Below, piece after piece: positions 1 through 6,304 of a DNA stretch of 7,068 bases (positions are counted from its first letter, which is position 1; each line of letters opens with the position of its first letter). The stretch lies in NCBI GenBank assembly GCA_905214995.1, contig CAJMOT010000111.1, positions 1-7,068 of the forward strand, written 5' to 3'. The notes beneath the pieces are model-generated. The model searched no databases. It was not told where the DNA came from and saw only the letters and a program-made list of their open reading frames with translations. The DNA is from an uncultured bacterium. GTDB lineage: Bacteria; Verrucomicrobiota; Verrucomicrobiia; Opitutales; Intestinicryptomonadaceae. The position numbers and the translations under genes were made by a program.

Positions 1-638
1 GTCAAGGCGGCAACACGCTCACAATAGGATTCCCCGGTCAGAAGATTCGATACCTGCCAGTCGATGAGCGCGATGTATTTCGAGACCATGTCGCCGAAGC
101 CTGCGGATTTGAGCGCTGCCGGGGCGGCTGCGAGAATTTTTGTATCGCCGATGATGACCTCGGGGCATTTTGCGGGATAGGTGATCTTGAAATTGCCGTT
201 TACAATGGGCGCGGAATAGGATGCGAAGCCGTCCATCGATGGGGCTGTTGCGAACAGGCACAGCGGCACGTCATGCCGCGCACAGGCAAGGCGGCAGGGA
301 TCGTGGACAGATCCCGTACCGACGGCAAGCACGCCGTCCACGCGGTCAAAGTAGCTTTCGATCTTCTTCACATCCTGCATGGTCGCCACGCGGATGGACG
401 GCCAGATGTGCCGCACGATGGTAAAGCCGGACAGGGAAGCCTCGATGCCGTCCGCCGCAGCAAGCGTCTGCTCGTCGGCTGTCAGCAGGAGCCGGGGGCC
501 GAAGCCGTTTTTCTTCAGAATTTCGCCGACCTCGGACACAAGCCCGCTGCCGATCTCAATATCCCGGATGGCGCAAGTATGCGCCTGCCCGCAGGCACAG
601 TTCTGGTAGCTGTCAATCAGCGCATGGAAATCAGTCAT
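1..638 (-). CDS. sn-glycerol-1-phosphate dehydrogenase (AraM/EgsA family), N-terminal half
   Basis: This is an open frame of 212 codons from the ATG at 638 down to the window edge; the C-terminal half lies outside. It matches the AraM/EgsA branch of the iron-containing alcohol dehydrogenase/dehydroquinate synthase-like superfamily. Members are cytoplasmic and reduce dihydroxyacetone phosphate to sn-glycerol-1-phosphate with NAD(P)H. Visible motifs are the nucleotide-binding loop VGTGSVHD (106-113), the family block TAPSMDGFAS (131-140) with the expected metal-ligand Asp136, and GFGDMVSKYIALIDW (180-194). Two metal-binding histidines expected later in the protein fall outside the window. The family is about 390-400 residues, so roughly half is present. 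The start is supported by AGGAGA eight bases upstream. All 17 Ile codons are ATC or ATT, unlike the genes to the right. A glycerol dehydrogenase of the same superfamily is the main alternative, but TAPSMDG favours AraM. Confidence 0.85.
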   Translation of the reverse strand, partial: MTDFHALIDSYQNCACGQAHTCAIRDIEIGSGLVSEVGEILKKNGFGPRLLLTADEQTLAAADGIEASLSGFTIVRHIWPSIRVATMQDVKKIESYFDRVDGVLAVGTGSVHDPCRLACARHDVPLCLFATAPSMDGFASYSAPIVNGNFKITYPAKCPEVIIGDTKILAAAPAALKSAGFGDMVSKYIALIDWQVSNLLTGESYCERVAAL

Positions 639-646
639 AGTGGGAT

Positions 647-652
647 TCTCCT
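647..652 (-). promoter_or_regulatory. Shine-Dalgarno site of the glycerol-1-phosphate dehydrogenase gene
   Basis: On the minus strand AGGAGA lies eight bases before the ATG at 638. It fixes the start codon. It also contrasts with the genes at 2213 and 5997, which have no recognisable Shine-Dalgarno sequence, and so supports different origins for the two parts of the window. Confidence 0.75.
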
Positions 653-727
653 ACGTTTATACTTTATGTGGCTGTATGGGTTTGCCGGCGGACGACTGCT
701 TTTCGCGCCTGCCGGCTGTCCAAGCGC

Positions 728-832
728 TCAACCGTTCGGGTTCGGCGCATCCAGCACGGTCTTGCAGGCATTTAAGACCTTTGCGGCGATGGGCGCGGCC
801 GTCTGGCTGCCGGAGCCGCCGCGTTCGGGGAA
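728..832 (-). pseudogene. C-terminal tail of a penicillin-binding protein, broken at the junction
   Basis: The minus-strand frame ending at the TGA at 728-730 reads ERGGSGSQTAAPIAAKVLNA and about 14 further residues. The glycine/serine-rich turn followed by TAAPIAAKVL resembles the extreme C-terminus of class B penicillin-binding proteins (transpeptidase domain, peptidoglycan cross-linking at the membrane), which often end in forms such as GGSG-AAPIA-K-L. Upstream of about 832 the same frame stays open to 2650, but it is then antisense to the GH10 and oxidoreductase genes and does not look like a transpeptidase, so the real gene is cut there. It lies 89 bases upstream of the dehydrogenase gene on the same strand, so the two could share a transcript. 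The call rests on about 30 residues. A chance resemblance is possible. Confidence 0.5.
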
Positions 833-850
833 GGGGCGGAAACGGGCGTG
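820..850. other. Probable junction between two unrelated genomic sources
   Basis: On the left, the penicillin-binding protein tail is recognisable up to about base 826. On the right, GH10-family sequence is recognisable from about base 850-860. Each gene is truncated exactly where the other begins, with no insertion-sequence end, tRNA gene or target duplication visible. Isoleucine codon use and ribosome binding site style change across the point. The exact base cannot be fixed from one sequence. A chimeric metagenomic contig is the simplest explanation; illegitimate recombination or lateral transfer is the alternative. Confidence 0.55.
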
Positions 851-2185
851 AGGGTTTCGGACAGCCTCAGGGCCCTCTGGGACGACCCGTCCGTCAAGGC
901 GCGCATAGAGCGCGGGATAGAGGAAAACCGCAAGGGGGATTTCAAAATATCTTTCGACAGGCCGGTGGAAAACCTCAAAGCCGAACTCGTCCGCCACGAA
1001 TTCGTGTTCGGCGCCCCGACCATGGCGCTTGCCGCCACGCGGGGCGAAGGCGGCGGAATGGACATGGAGAGGGTCTCGAAGATGAAAAAGCTCGTGTGGG
1101 AAGACCTCTTCAACGGTGCGACGATTTCCACGCTCTGGAAATTCTACGAGCCCGAGCCCGGAAAGTACAGGTTTGAGAAAGACGCCCCGTTCATGCGCTT
1201 CCGCCCGCCCCCCGCATTCGTGCTCGACGAATTTAAGGATCTCGACCTCACATACCGCGCGCACTGCCTCGCGTGGTTCAACAGGCAATGGCACTTCCCC
1301 GACTGGGTTGCAAAGACGGAAGACGCGAGCGCGGCGGCGGGCGACAGATACTTCAAAAAGCTGTGCGAACGCTTCGGGAATGAGATGCCGTACTGGAACA
1401 TCGCCAACGAGTTTTGCACGTTCTACGACTCCCAGACGCGCAAATACATGCACAAAGACCCCGTCTACAAGGCGTTCGTCGAGGCGCGCAAGCATCTGCC
1501 CGAAAGCGCGTCGTTCGCATACAACGAGCTCTCGGACGCGTGGGAGGACGGGTACAGAAACCGCGAGTACAGCCCCCTTTATCTGCTCGTGCAAAACCTG
1601 CTTTTGCGCGGCTGCAAAGTGGACGAAATCGGGCTGCAGCTGCACGTGTTTTCCGAAAGGCTCTGGGCCGACATTTTGCGGGGGAAAGCTTTCCGGCCGG
1701 AATTTATGTTCGCGGTTCTCGACTTGTACTCGGAGCTCGGGCTGCCGTTGCAAATCACCGAAATCACCATACCCGGGCTGCCCGACGGGCCGGAGGGCGA
1801 GGAAAACCAGGCGTATGTCGCCGAGAAATTTTACCGCCTGTGGTTCAGCCATCCGAACGTCCGCTCGATAACGTGGTGGCACACGGTGGACGGCACGAGC
1901 AAAGCCGAGGGCAAATGGAAGTCGGGCATACTGACTTTCGACTTCAAGAAGAAAAAGTCCTACGAGGTTTTGCGAAGGCTGATAAAGGAGGAATGGACGA
2001 CGAAGGCCGCCGCCAAATCCCCCGCGCAGTCGCTCGCATTCCGCGGGTTCTACGGCAAGTACAAAATTTCGTACGCCGCCGGAGGCAAGCCGCGCGAGAT
2101 CGTCCTGCCCCTGCACGAAAACGGCGTAAAAGAATACAGGCTGGAAGCCGAGCCGGACGCGCCAAAAGAAATTGCAACCGATTAA
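848..2185 (+). CDS. Divergent GH10 family glycoside hydrolase, probably missing its N-terminus
   Basis: The 445 residues read from the GTG at 848 contain a GH10 (beta/alpha)8 barrel. Visible are EPEPGKYRFE (101-110), RAHCLAW (137-143), WNIANE with acid/base Glu188, LQLH (263-266), ITEI with nucleophile Glu305, and ITWWHTVDG (341-349). GH10 enzymes are retaining endo-beta-1,4-xylanases or related glycosidases. Residues 20-60 form an N-terminal strand region ending HEFVFGAP, and 395-432 form a small C-terminal beta domain. Against a classical xylanase, the E-N-x-x-K-W segment is T92-I93-S94-T95-L96-W97, so the usual glycone-subsite Glu, Asn and Lys are missing, and WH is WF (143-144). No signal peptide is present although the neighbouring enzymes have one. 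The frame is open upstream to 776, where other DNA begins, so GTG 848 may not be the natural start. The family is secure; the substrate is not. Confidence 0.85.
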   Translation: MRVSDSLRALWDDPSVKARIERGIEENRKGDFKISFDRPVENLKAELVRHEFVFGAPTMALAATRGEGGGMDMERVSKMKKLVWEDLFNGATISTLWKFYEPEPGKYRFEKDAPFMRFRPPPAFVLDEFKDLDLTYRAHCLAWFNRQWHFPDWVAKTEDASAAAGDRYFKKLCERFGNEMPYWNIANEFCTFYDSQTRKYMHKDPVYKAFVEARKHLPESASFAYNELSDAWEDGYRNREYSPLYLLVQNLLLRGCKVDEIGLQLHVFSERLWADILRGKAFRPEFMFAVLDLYSELGLPLQITEITIPGLPDGPEGEENQAYVAEKFYRLWFSHPNVRSITWWHTVDGTSKAEGKWKSGILTFDFKKKKSYEVLRRLIKEEWTTKAAAKSPAQSLAFRGFYGKYKISYAAGGKPREIVLPLHENGVKEYRLEAEPDAPKEIATD

Positions 2186-2212
2186 ACCAAAACACCAATC
2201 GCATAACGCAGC

Positions 2213-3844
2213 ATGAAAGAAATCACGACATCGCTTCTGGCGGCATCGGCGGTTCTCGCAATCGCCGCGGCGGGCGCAAACGCCCTGCCCGCGCCGACCA
2301 CCCCCAACCCGGGGCTCAAATACTATTATCCCGTAAAAAAGAGCGCGAATCCCGCCGAAAGGGAATTTGACGTTGTGGTATATGGGGGCACCCCCGCCGG
2401 AGTGGGCGCCGCGGTGCAGGCCAAAAGAATGGGCAAGACTGCCGCCCTCTACGTATTCAGGCGCCACGTCGGGGGGCTCACCTCCGCGGGCCTCACCGAA
2501 ACCGACATCGGCAAGAAGAGCGCCATCGGGGGCATGGCAGTTGAGCTCTACAAAAAGATAGGCAAAATGACCGGCTTCCGCCCATCCGAGGCGGAGAGGG
2601 CGTTTCTGGAGCTGCTCGACGAGGCGGGGGTTCCCGTTTTCTTCGAACACCGTCTCGACAAAGTAGAGAAGAAGGGCGGAAAAATCGAGAGAATCGTATT
2701 TGAAAACGGCGACAGCGCGAAGGGCAAGATGTTCGTCGACGCGACCTACGAGGGCGACCTCATGGCGAAGGCCGGGGTATCGTACATGGTCGGGCGCGAA
2801 GACAACGCGCGCTTCGGCGAAAAATACAACGGCGTCTATTTTTCAAAGCACAGCCACATACCCAGATTCGCCGTAGACCCGTACAAAGTTCCGGGCGACC
2901 CGTCGAGCGGCCTCATAGAGGGCGTGAGCGGCGCGAAGGCCGACAGTATCGGCAAGGGCGACAAAAAGCTGCAATCCTATTGCTTCAGAATGTGGGCTAC
3001 AAAAAAGGGGGAAAAGGCGCCGTGGCCCAAGCCCGACAACTACCGCCCCGAGAGGTACGAGCTGCTCAAGCGCTACGTCAATTCCGCTCCGTCCGCCGAC
3101 TTCTGGGATCTGCGCTACCGCCACGGCCCCGTAAAGATAAACGAGGGCGACTGCAACAACGCCGGCCCGATTTCGATAGACCATGTGGGCGCGAACTTCG
3201 GATGGGCGGAGGGCTCCTACGAGGAGCGCGAAAAGATATTCCAAGACCACGTGAACTACCAGCAGGGCTTCATGTACTTTCTGGCGAACGACCCGTCAGT
3301 CCCCGCCGGCCTGCGGGAGAGGGTTGCCGACTACGGCCTTGAAGCAAACGAATTTCCGGAGACCGGGCACTGGCCGCACGAGCTCTACGTGCGCGAGGCG
3401 CGCAGGCTGCTTTCCGACTACGTGATGACGCAGGCAAACTGCACTCTCGAAAGAACCGCCGAAGACTCCGTGGGGCTCGGCAGCTACCAGATGGATTCGC
3501 ACCACGTCGAAAGGGTCGTAAAAGACGGGAAAGTCGCGGTCGAGGGCGGATTTGAAAAGCCCGTCAGACAGTCGTACCCCGTGAGCTACAAGAGCATCGT
3601 CCCGAAAAAGTCCGAGTGCGAAAACCTGTTCGTGCCCGTCGCGCTCTCGGCGTCGCACGTGGCGTTCGGCTCGATAAGGATGGAGCCGGTGTTCATGATT
3701 CTCGGGCAGAGCGCGGCGACCGCGGCGGCGATGGCAATAGACGCCGGCTGCGCCGTCCAGGACGTCGACTACCCGAAGCTGCGCGAAAGGCTCCTCGCCG
3801 ACGGGCAGGTTTTGCAGCCCCCGCCGCCGCAAAAGAAAAAGTAG
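2213..3844 (+). CDS. Exported FAD-dependent oxidoreductase (FAD_oxidored family)
   Basis: The 543-residue protein starts with a Sec-type signal peptide whose hydrophobic stretch covers about residues 8-22, with likely cleavage after ANA (22-24). The mature protein opens with a Rossmann FAD-binding motif, VVVYGGTPAGVGAA (54-67), then GGLTSAGLTETD (87-98), VDATYEGDL (175-183), and a C-terminal FAD-domain block from LFVPVALSASHVAFGS (472-487) to GQSAATAAAMA (498-508). This pattern fits the FAD_oxidored Pfam group, common in PVC bacteria and Bacteroidetes near glycan-degradation genes. Its reactions are mostly unknown, and members are sometimes misnamed xanthan lyase. It ends in a Pro/Lys tail, QPPPPQKKK. 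It follows the GH10 stop by 27 bp, which suggests one transcript. No Shine-Dalgarno site is visible before ATG 2213; the signal peptide supports this start. Substrate and electron acceptor are unknown. Confidence 0.85.
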   Translation: MKEITTSLLAASAVLAIAAAGANALPAPTTPNPGLKYYYPVKKSANPAEREFDVVVYGGTPAGVGAAVQAKRMGKTAALYVFRRHVGGLTSAGLTETDIGKKSAIGGMAVELYKKIGKMTGFRPSEAERAFLELLDEAGVPVFFEHRLDKVEKKGGKIERIVFENGDSAKGKMFVDATYEGDLMAKAGVSYMVGREDNARFGEKYNGVYFSKHSHIPRFAVDPYKVPGDPSSGLIEGVSGAKADSIGKGDKKLQSYCFRMWATKKGEKAPWPKPDNYRPERYELLKRYVNSAPSADFWDLRYRHGPVKINEGDCNNAGPISIDHVGANFGWAEGSYEEREKIFQDHVNYQQGFMYFLANDPSVPAGLRERVADYGLEANEFPETGHWPHELYVREARRLLSDYVMTQANCTLERTAEDSVGLGSYQMDSHHVERVVKDGKVAVEGGFEKPVRQSYPVSYKSIVPKKSECENLFVPVALSASHVAFGSIRMEPVFMILGQSAATAAAMAIDAGCAVQDVDYPKLRERLLADGQVLQPPPPQKKK

Positions 3845-3853
3845 CCTAAAATT

Positions 3854-3886
3854 AAAAAGGCGGAAGGCAAAAGCCTTCCGCTTTTT
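3854..3886. terminator. Bidirectional intrinsic terminator between convergent genes
   Basis: A perfect 9-bp stem, GCGGAAGGC/GCCTTCCGC (3860-3868 and 3873-3881), encloses an AAAA loop. It is flanked by AAAAA (3854-3858) and TTTTT (3882-3886), so it can stop transcription from either side. It lies 9 bases after the oxidoreductase stop codon and 23 bases beyond the stop of the opposing glycosidase-esterase gene. Confidence 0.9.
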
Positions 3887-3909
3887 GCGCGCCCCAATAA
3901 AACGCGGCG

Positions 3910-5997
3910 TCACTTCAAATTGGCGAGGTAGTCCGAAAGCTCGTCGAACATCTTTTCGGCGGAGCCGTACACGATTTGGCAGTCGAGCTTTTCGGCGGAG
4001 CAGATTTCCGCGAATTTCTCGCAGAATTTCGGAGAATGGGTCGGGTCTTTGGAAACCTCCCCCGAGGCTTCCTTTCTGAAATTTTGCAGGAAAATCTTCT
4101 TCGGGCTTCCGCGCTTGGCTGCGCCCGCAACAAGCCCCGCGGGGGAATATTTTTTTATGTGCGGCAGCAGCTCTTCGCGCGCGGCGAGCCACTCCTTAAA
4201 ATTCCGCCGCCCGAATGCGTGCGCGCCGTAGGCTATGTTCGGTATCCACTCGCGCATCTGCGCCGGGTCGAGGGAGGTCTGCGGAATGTTCGCGCCTATC
4301 GCCGCCACGCTTTCGCAGTCGGGGGAAAGGCCGGCGTACAGCGCGGAGCACGCGCCCGCCGACCCGCCGCTCACGGCGATTCTGTCCGGGTCGATGTTCC
4401 ATTCGCCCGCGTTCTTTTTCACAAATTCCACGACTTTCGCGCAGTCCTCCATAGGGGCGGCGACGGGCGGGAAAATGCCGGCGTCTTGGGCGTCCTGTAT
4501 GAACCTGTAATTTGCGGCGACGACGGCAACGCCCTTCGATAGGATTTTGTCGAGGGACGCCTCCACAAACCTGTCGGCGATCGCTCCGGCAGACCAGCCG
4601 CCGCCGTGGAAGTAGATTATGGCGGGCGCCTTTCCCTTTGCGCCCTTCGGCAGCCACACGTCCAACTTGTTCTTGTAGTGCGGGCCGTAGGAGACGTTTT
4701 CAAAGTCGGCGGCGCGGACGCGGCACTGCTTTTTCGTGGCGCAGTCGAAGTAAACGTATTCTCCCGCCGGGCGCCTGCCGAAAACGGACGCCACGGCGCG
4801 CAGATAGCCGTCGCCGTCGCGGGTATCGGGCAGCAGGTACGAGCCCTCTGTGTACTCGTTCCAAGCGTTTATGAGAACGGCGCCGGGCTTCTTCGGATCC
4901 GCGAGCGCGAAAGCTTTCGCCTTTGCCAGAATCTCCCCGAATATGTCGGGGGTATTGTTGATATAAAACCCGCCGTAAGGGTATTTAGCCCCTTCGGGCC
5001 ACGGCAGTTTTACGTCGTTGCGGCAGCGCATAGAGGAATCCCAGCCCATCGTCGCTATCGGAATGTAGGGCAGCGGGGATTTCGCCATATTCCGCCAGTG
5101 CCTTTCGTGCGCGGGAACGGCGTCGGCGTAATCGTAGAAAATTCCGTCTACCGGCTCCTTTTGGAGGAGATCCCTGTGGTATGCGTTTATCCCGTACCTC
5201 GTGGTGCTCTCAAATCCGGCGGCTTTCATAATTTCGGCCTCTGGCGCGCTTTCGACCATGGCGTTCCAGTGGACGGGCGGCAGGCCGTTTTTGCGCATGG
5301 CGCCGGCAGCGTCGTCGAAGAGTTTCTTCACGTTTTGCGCGCCCCCGTGGCGTTTTACGAAATCCGGAGCGTTGTATATCGAAAAAAACGGGCGGCCGCC
5401 GACCTTGTAATAGTTGGGCTCTTTAAAATAATGCTTTATGCAATAGTCGAGCGCGGCGCGGAAATCTTCCGGAGTGCTCTCGAGCTTCATGAGAACTTCG
5501 CGCGGGGCCGTCGGGTCGGGACGGAAGGCGTTTACCCTGTCGTGGTAGGCCCACATTATTGCGAACTTCATTTTGTCCCGATTGGGAGCCTTCAAAAATC
5601 CCTCTTCAAGAGACTCCTGCATCGTGCGCTTTCCGCCGTACCAGTACCAGTCGTACAGAAACACCGTTATGCCGGCGTTCGAGGCAAGGTCGATTTCCTT
5701 GGCGACATCGGCGGGATTCTTGCCGTCGAGGTACCCGGGTATCGGCCGGTACGGAAGTTTGTGCCCCTTGAAGCGCGGCTTGCCCGTTTTTACGAACTCC
5801 CATTCCGTCCAGCCTTTCCCGAACCACTTTTCCCCGTGGGGATAGACGTGCCAATGCGGATAGTAGACGCACAAAACGTCGAGCCCGCCTTCGGGGGCGC
5901 CGCTCTCGGAAGCGCAGGCCGCCGGCGAAAAAAAGCGCGCGGCGAGGAAAAAAAGCGCGGCAAGAATCGGAGATATGGAAAAATATTTCGTTCTCAT
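3910..5997 (-). CDS. Exported fusion of GH99/WbsX-like glycosidase and alpha/beta-hydrolase esterase
   Basis: The 695-residue protein has a signal peptide (R2, K4, hydrophobic 8-23, likely cleavage after ACA at 27-29). Cys28 is not in a good lipobox, so a soluble exported protein is favoured. Residues 40-405 match the WbsX/GH99-like family: YYPHWH (45-50), KGWTEWE (61-67), FLYDWYWYGG (113-122), and INAWNEYTEG (376-385). The last resembles the GH99 NEWHEG motif, with Glu381 and Glu384 spaced like its two catalytic glutamates, which suggests hydrolysis rather than glycosyl transfer. Residues 430-695 form an alpha/beta-hydrolase of the esterase/lipase type, with oxyanion motif HGGGW (464-468) and nucleophile elbow GGSAG with Ser546; Asp651 and His654 in DPTHSP are acid and base candidates. 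The fusion suggests one polypeptide that cuts and de-esterifies a decorated glycan. The gene converges on the oxidoreductase gene. No Shine-Dalgarno site precedes the ATG at 5997, but the signal peptide supports it. Confidence 0.85.
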   Translation of the reverse strand: MRTKYFSISPILAALFFLAARFFSPAACASESGAPEGGLDVLCVYYPHWHVYPHGEKWFGKGWTEWEFVKTGKPRFKGHKLPYRPIPGYLDGKNPADVAKEIDLASNAGITVFLYDWYWYGGKRTMQESLEEGFLKAPNRDKMKFAIMWAYHDRVNAFRPDPTAPREVLMKLESTPEDFRAALDYCIKHYFKEPNYYKVGGRPFFSIYNAPDFVKRHGGAQNVKKLFDDAAGAMRKNGLPPVHWNAMVESAPEAEIMKAAGFESTTRYGINAYHRDLLQKEPVDGIFYDYADAVPAHERHWRNMAKSPLPYIPIATMGWDSSMRCRNDVKLPWPEGAKYPYGGFYINNTPDIFGEILAKAKAFALADPKKPGAVLINAWNEYTEGSYLLPDTRDGDGYLRAVASVFGRRPAGEYVYFDCATKKQCRVRAADFENVSYGPHYKNKLDVWLPKGAKGKAPAIIYFHGGGWSAGAIADRFVEASLDKILSKGVAVVAANYRFIQDAQDAGIFPPVAAPMEDCAKVVEFVKKNAGEWNIDPDRIAVSGGSAGACSALYAGLSPDCESVAAIGANIPQTSLDPAQMREWIPNIAYGAHAFGRRNFKEWLAAREELLPHIKKYSPAGLVAGAAKRGSPKKIFLQNFRKEASGEVSKDPTHSPKFCEKFAEICSAEKLDCQIVYGSAEKMFDELSDYLANLK

Positions 5998-6005
5998 TAA
6001 AAAAA

Positions 6006-6034
6006 TAGTTAACGCACTAAGAACGAAAAGTCAA
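6006..6034 (-). promoter_or_regulatory. Candidate promoter of the glycosidase-esterase gene
   Basis: On the minus strand TTGACT (6029-6034) matches the -35 consensus at five of six bases. Seventeen bases further is TAACTA (6006-6011), a poor -10 box. Transcription would begin about at the start codon (5997), implying a leaderless or nearly leaderless mRNA, in line with the absent Shine-Dalgarno site. The weak -10 keeps this tentative. Confidence 0.3.
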
Positions 6035-6043
6035 ACGCTTTTC
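6025..6043. repeat. Small inverted repeat overlapping the candidate -35 box
   Basis: GAAAAG (6025-6030) and CTTTTC (6038-6043) form a perfect 6-base inverted repeat with a 7-base spacer. It overlaps the TTGACT box of the candidate promoter, a position where a repressor could act. The arms are short and A/T-rich, so chance is a serious alternative. Confidence 0.25.
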
Positions 6044-6250
6044 CTCGTGCGTCGGCGCGCAGATCTGCCGCCGCCGTCGATGCGTCAAACCCCGCCGCAA
6101 TGCGCGCGCAGATTCTCCGCCGATTGCGCGCCCGCGCCGCGCTTGTTTTCCCGCCAACCTTGCGGAACCCGCAATGCCGCGCGGGAAGCTTTCATTCCCC
6201 GCCGCCAAACTCCCCGCGGCAGGCGCAAACCGCCGTTTTGCAAATCGCGC

Positions 6251-6286
6251 AAAAAAAGGCGCGAAGCGGAATGTCCGCCGCGCGCC
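6251..6286 (-). terminator. Intrinsic terminator downstream of the HEAT-like gene
   Basis: Read on the minus strand, GGCGCG and GCGGA pair with TCCGC and CGCGCC around a three-base CAT loop, with a 2x2 mismatch (CG opposite TT) between the two stems. Seven consecutive T residues follow (plus-strand A run 6251-6257). The hairpin begins 18 bases past the stop codon at 6305-6307. It isolates this gene from the glycosidase-esterase gene downstream on the same strand. Confidence 0.75.
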
Positions 6287-6304
6287 CCTTTTGCAAAAGC
6301 GGCC

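Larger units (their letters stand above)
5998..6304. other. 307-bp intergenic region
   Basis: This spacer separates two minus-strand genes. It holds a candidate promoter next to the glycosidase-esterase start and a terminator for the HEAT-like gene at the far end. The middle (about 6045-6240) is very GC-rich, with short low-complexity runs and a 10-base direct repeat, GCGCGCAGAT, at 6055-6064 and 6104-6113. I see no convincing gene, tRNA or known RNA in it. A 63-codon minus-strand frame (6017-6208) is Arg/Ala/Gly-rich and unlike a real protein. Confidence 0.6.

Noticed and set aside
683..717. GCCGGC repeated 29 bases apart, a possible hairpin between the penicillin-binding protein and dehydrogenase genes
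   Set aside because: The stem is only 6-8 bp with a loop of about 20 bases and no T run on either side, so it does not qualify as a terminator.
273..851. 192-codon plus-strand open frame
   Set aside because: It is antisense to the dehydrogenase and the penicillin-binding protein tail, with no family resemblance.
728..2650. 640-codon minus-strand open frame antisense to the GH10 and oxidoreductase genes
   Set aside because: Apart from its last 30 or so residues, the translation is rich in Arg, Gly, Val and Phe, shows no domain, and mirrors GC-rich codon bias of two well-recognised plus-strand genes. Only the tail before 832 is kept, as a penicillin-binding protein remnant.
3296..4192. 298-codon minus-strand open frame across the 3-prime ends of two genes
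   Set aside because: It runs through the bidirectional terminator and overlaps both the oxidoreductase and the esterase domain; the composition is Arg-rich and domain-free.
4606..6000. 464-codon plus-strand open frame
   Set aside because: It is antisense to the glycosidase-esterase gene, whose motifs are unambiguous. Its translation has no recognisable family features and reflects codon bias of the opposite strand.
6288..6299. Perfect 12-base palindrome CTTTTGCAAAAG
   Set aside because: It abuts the terminator of the HEAT-like gene and is explained by the A/T flanks there. A related TTTTGCAAA at 6236-6244 is too short to define a repeat family.
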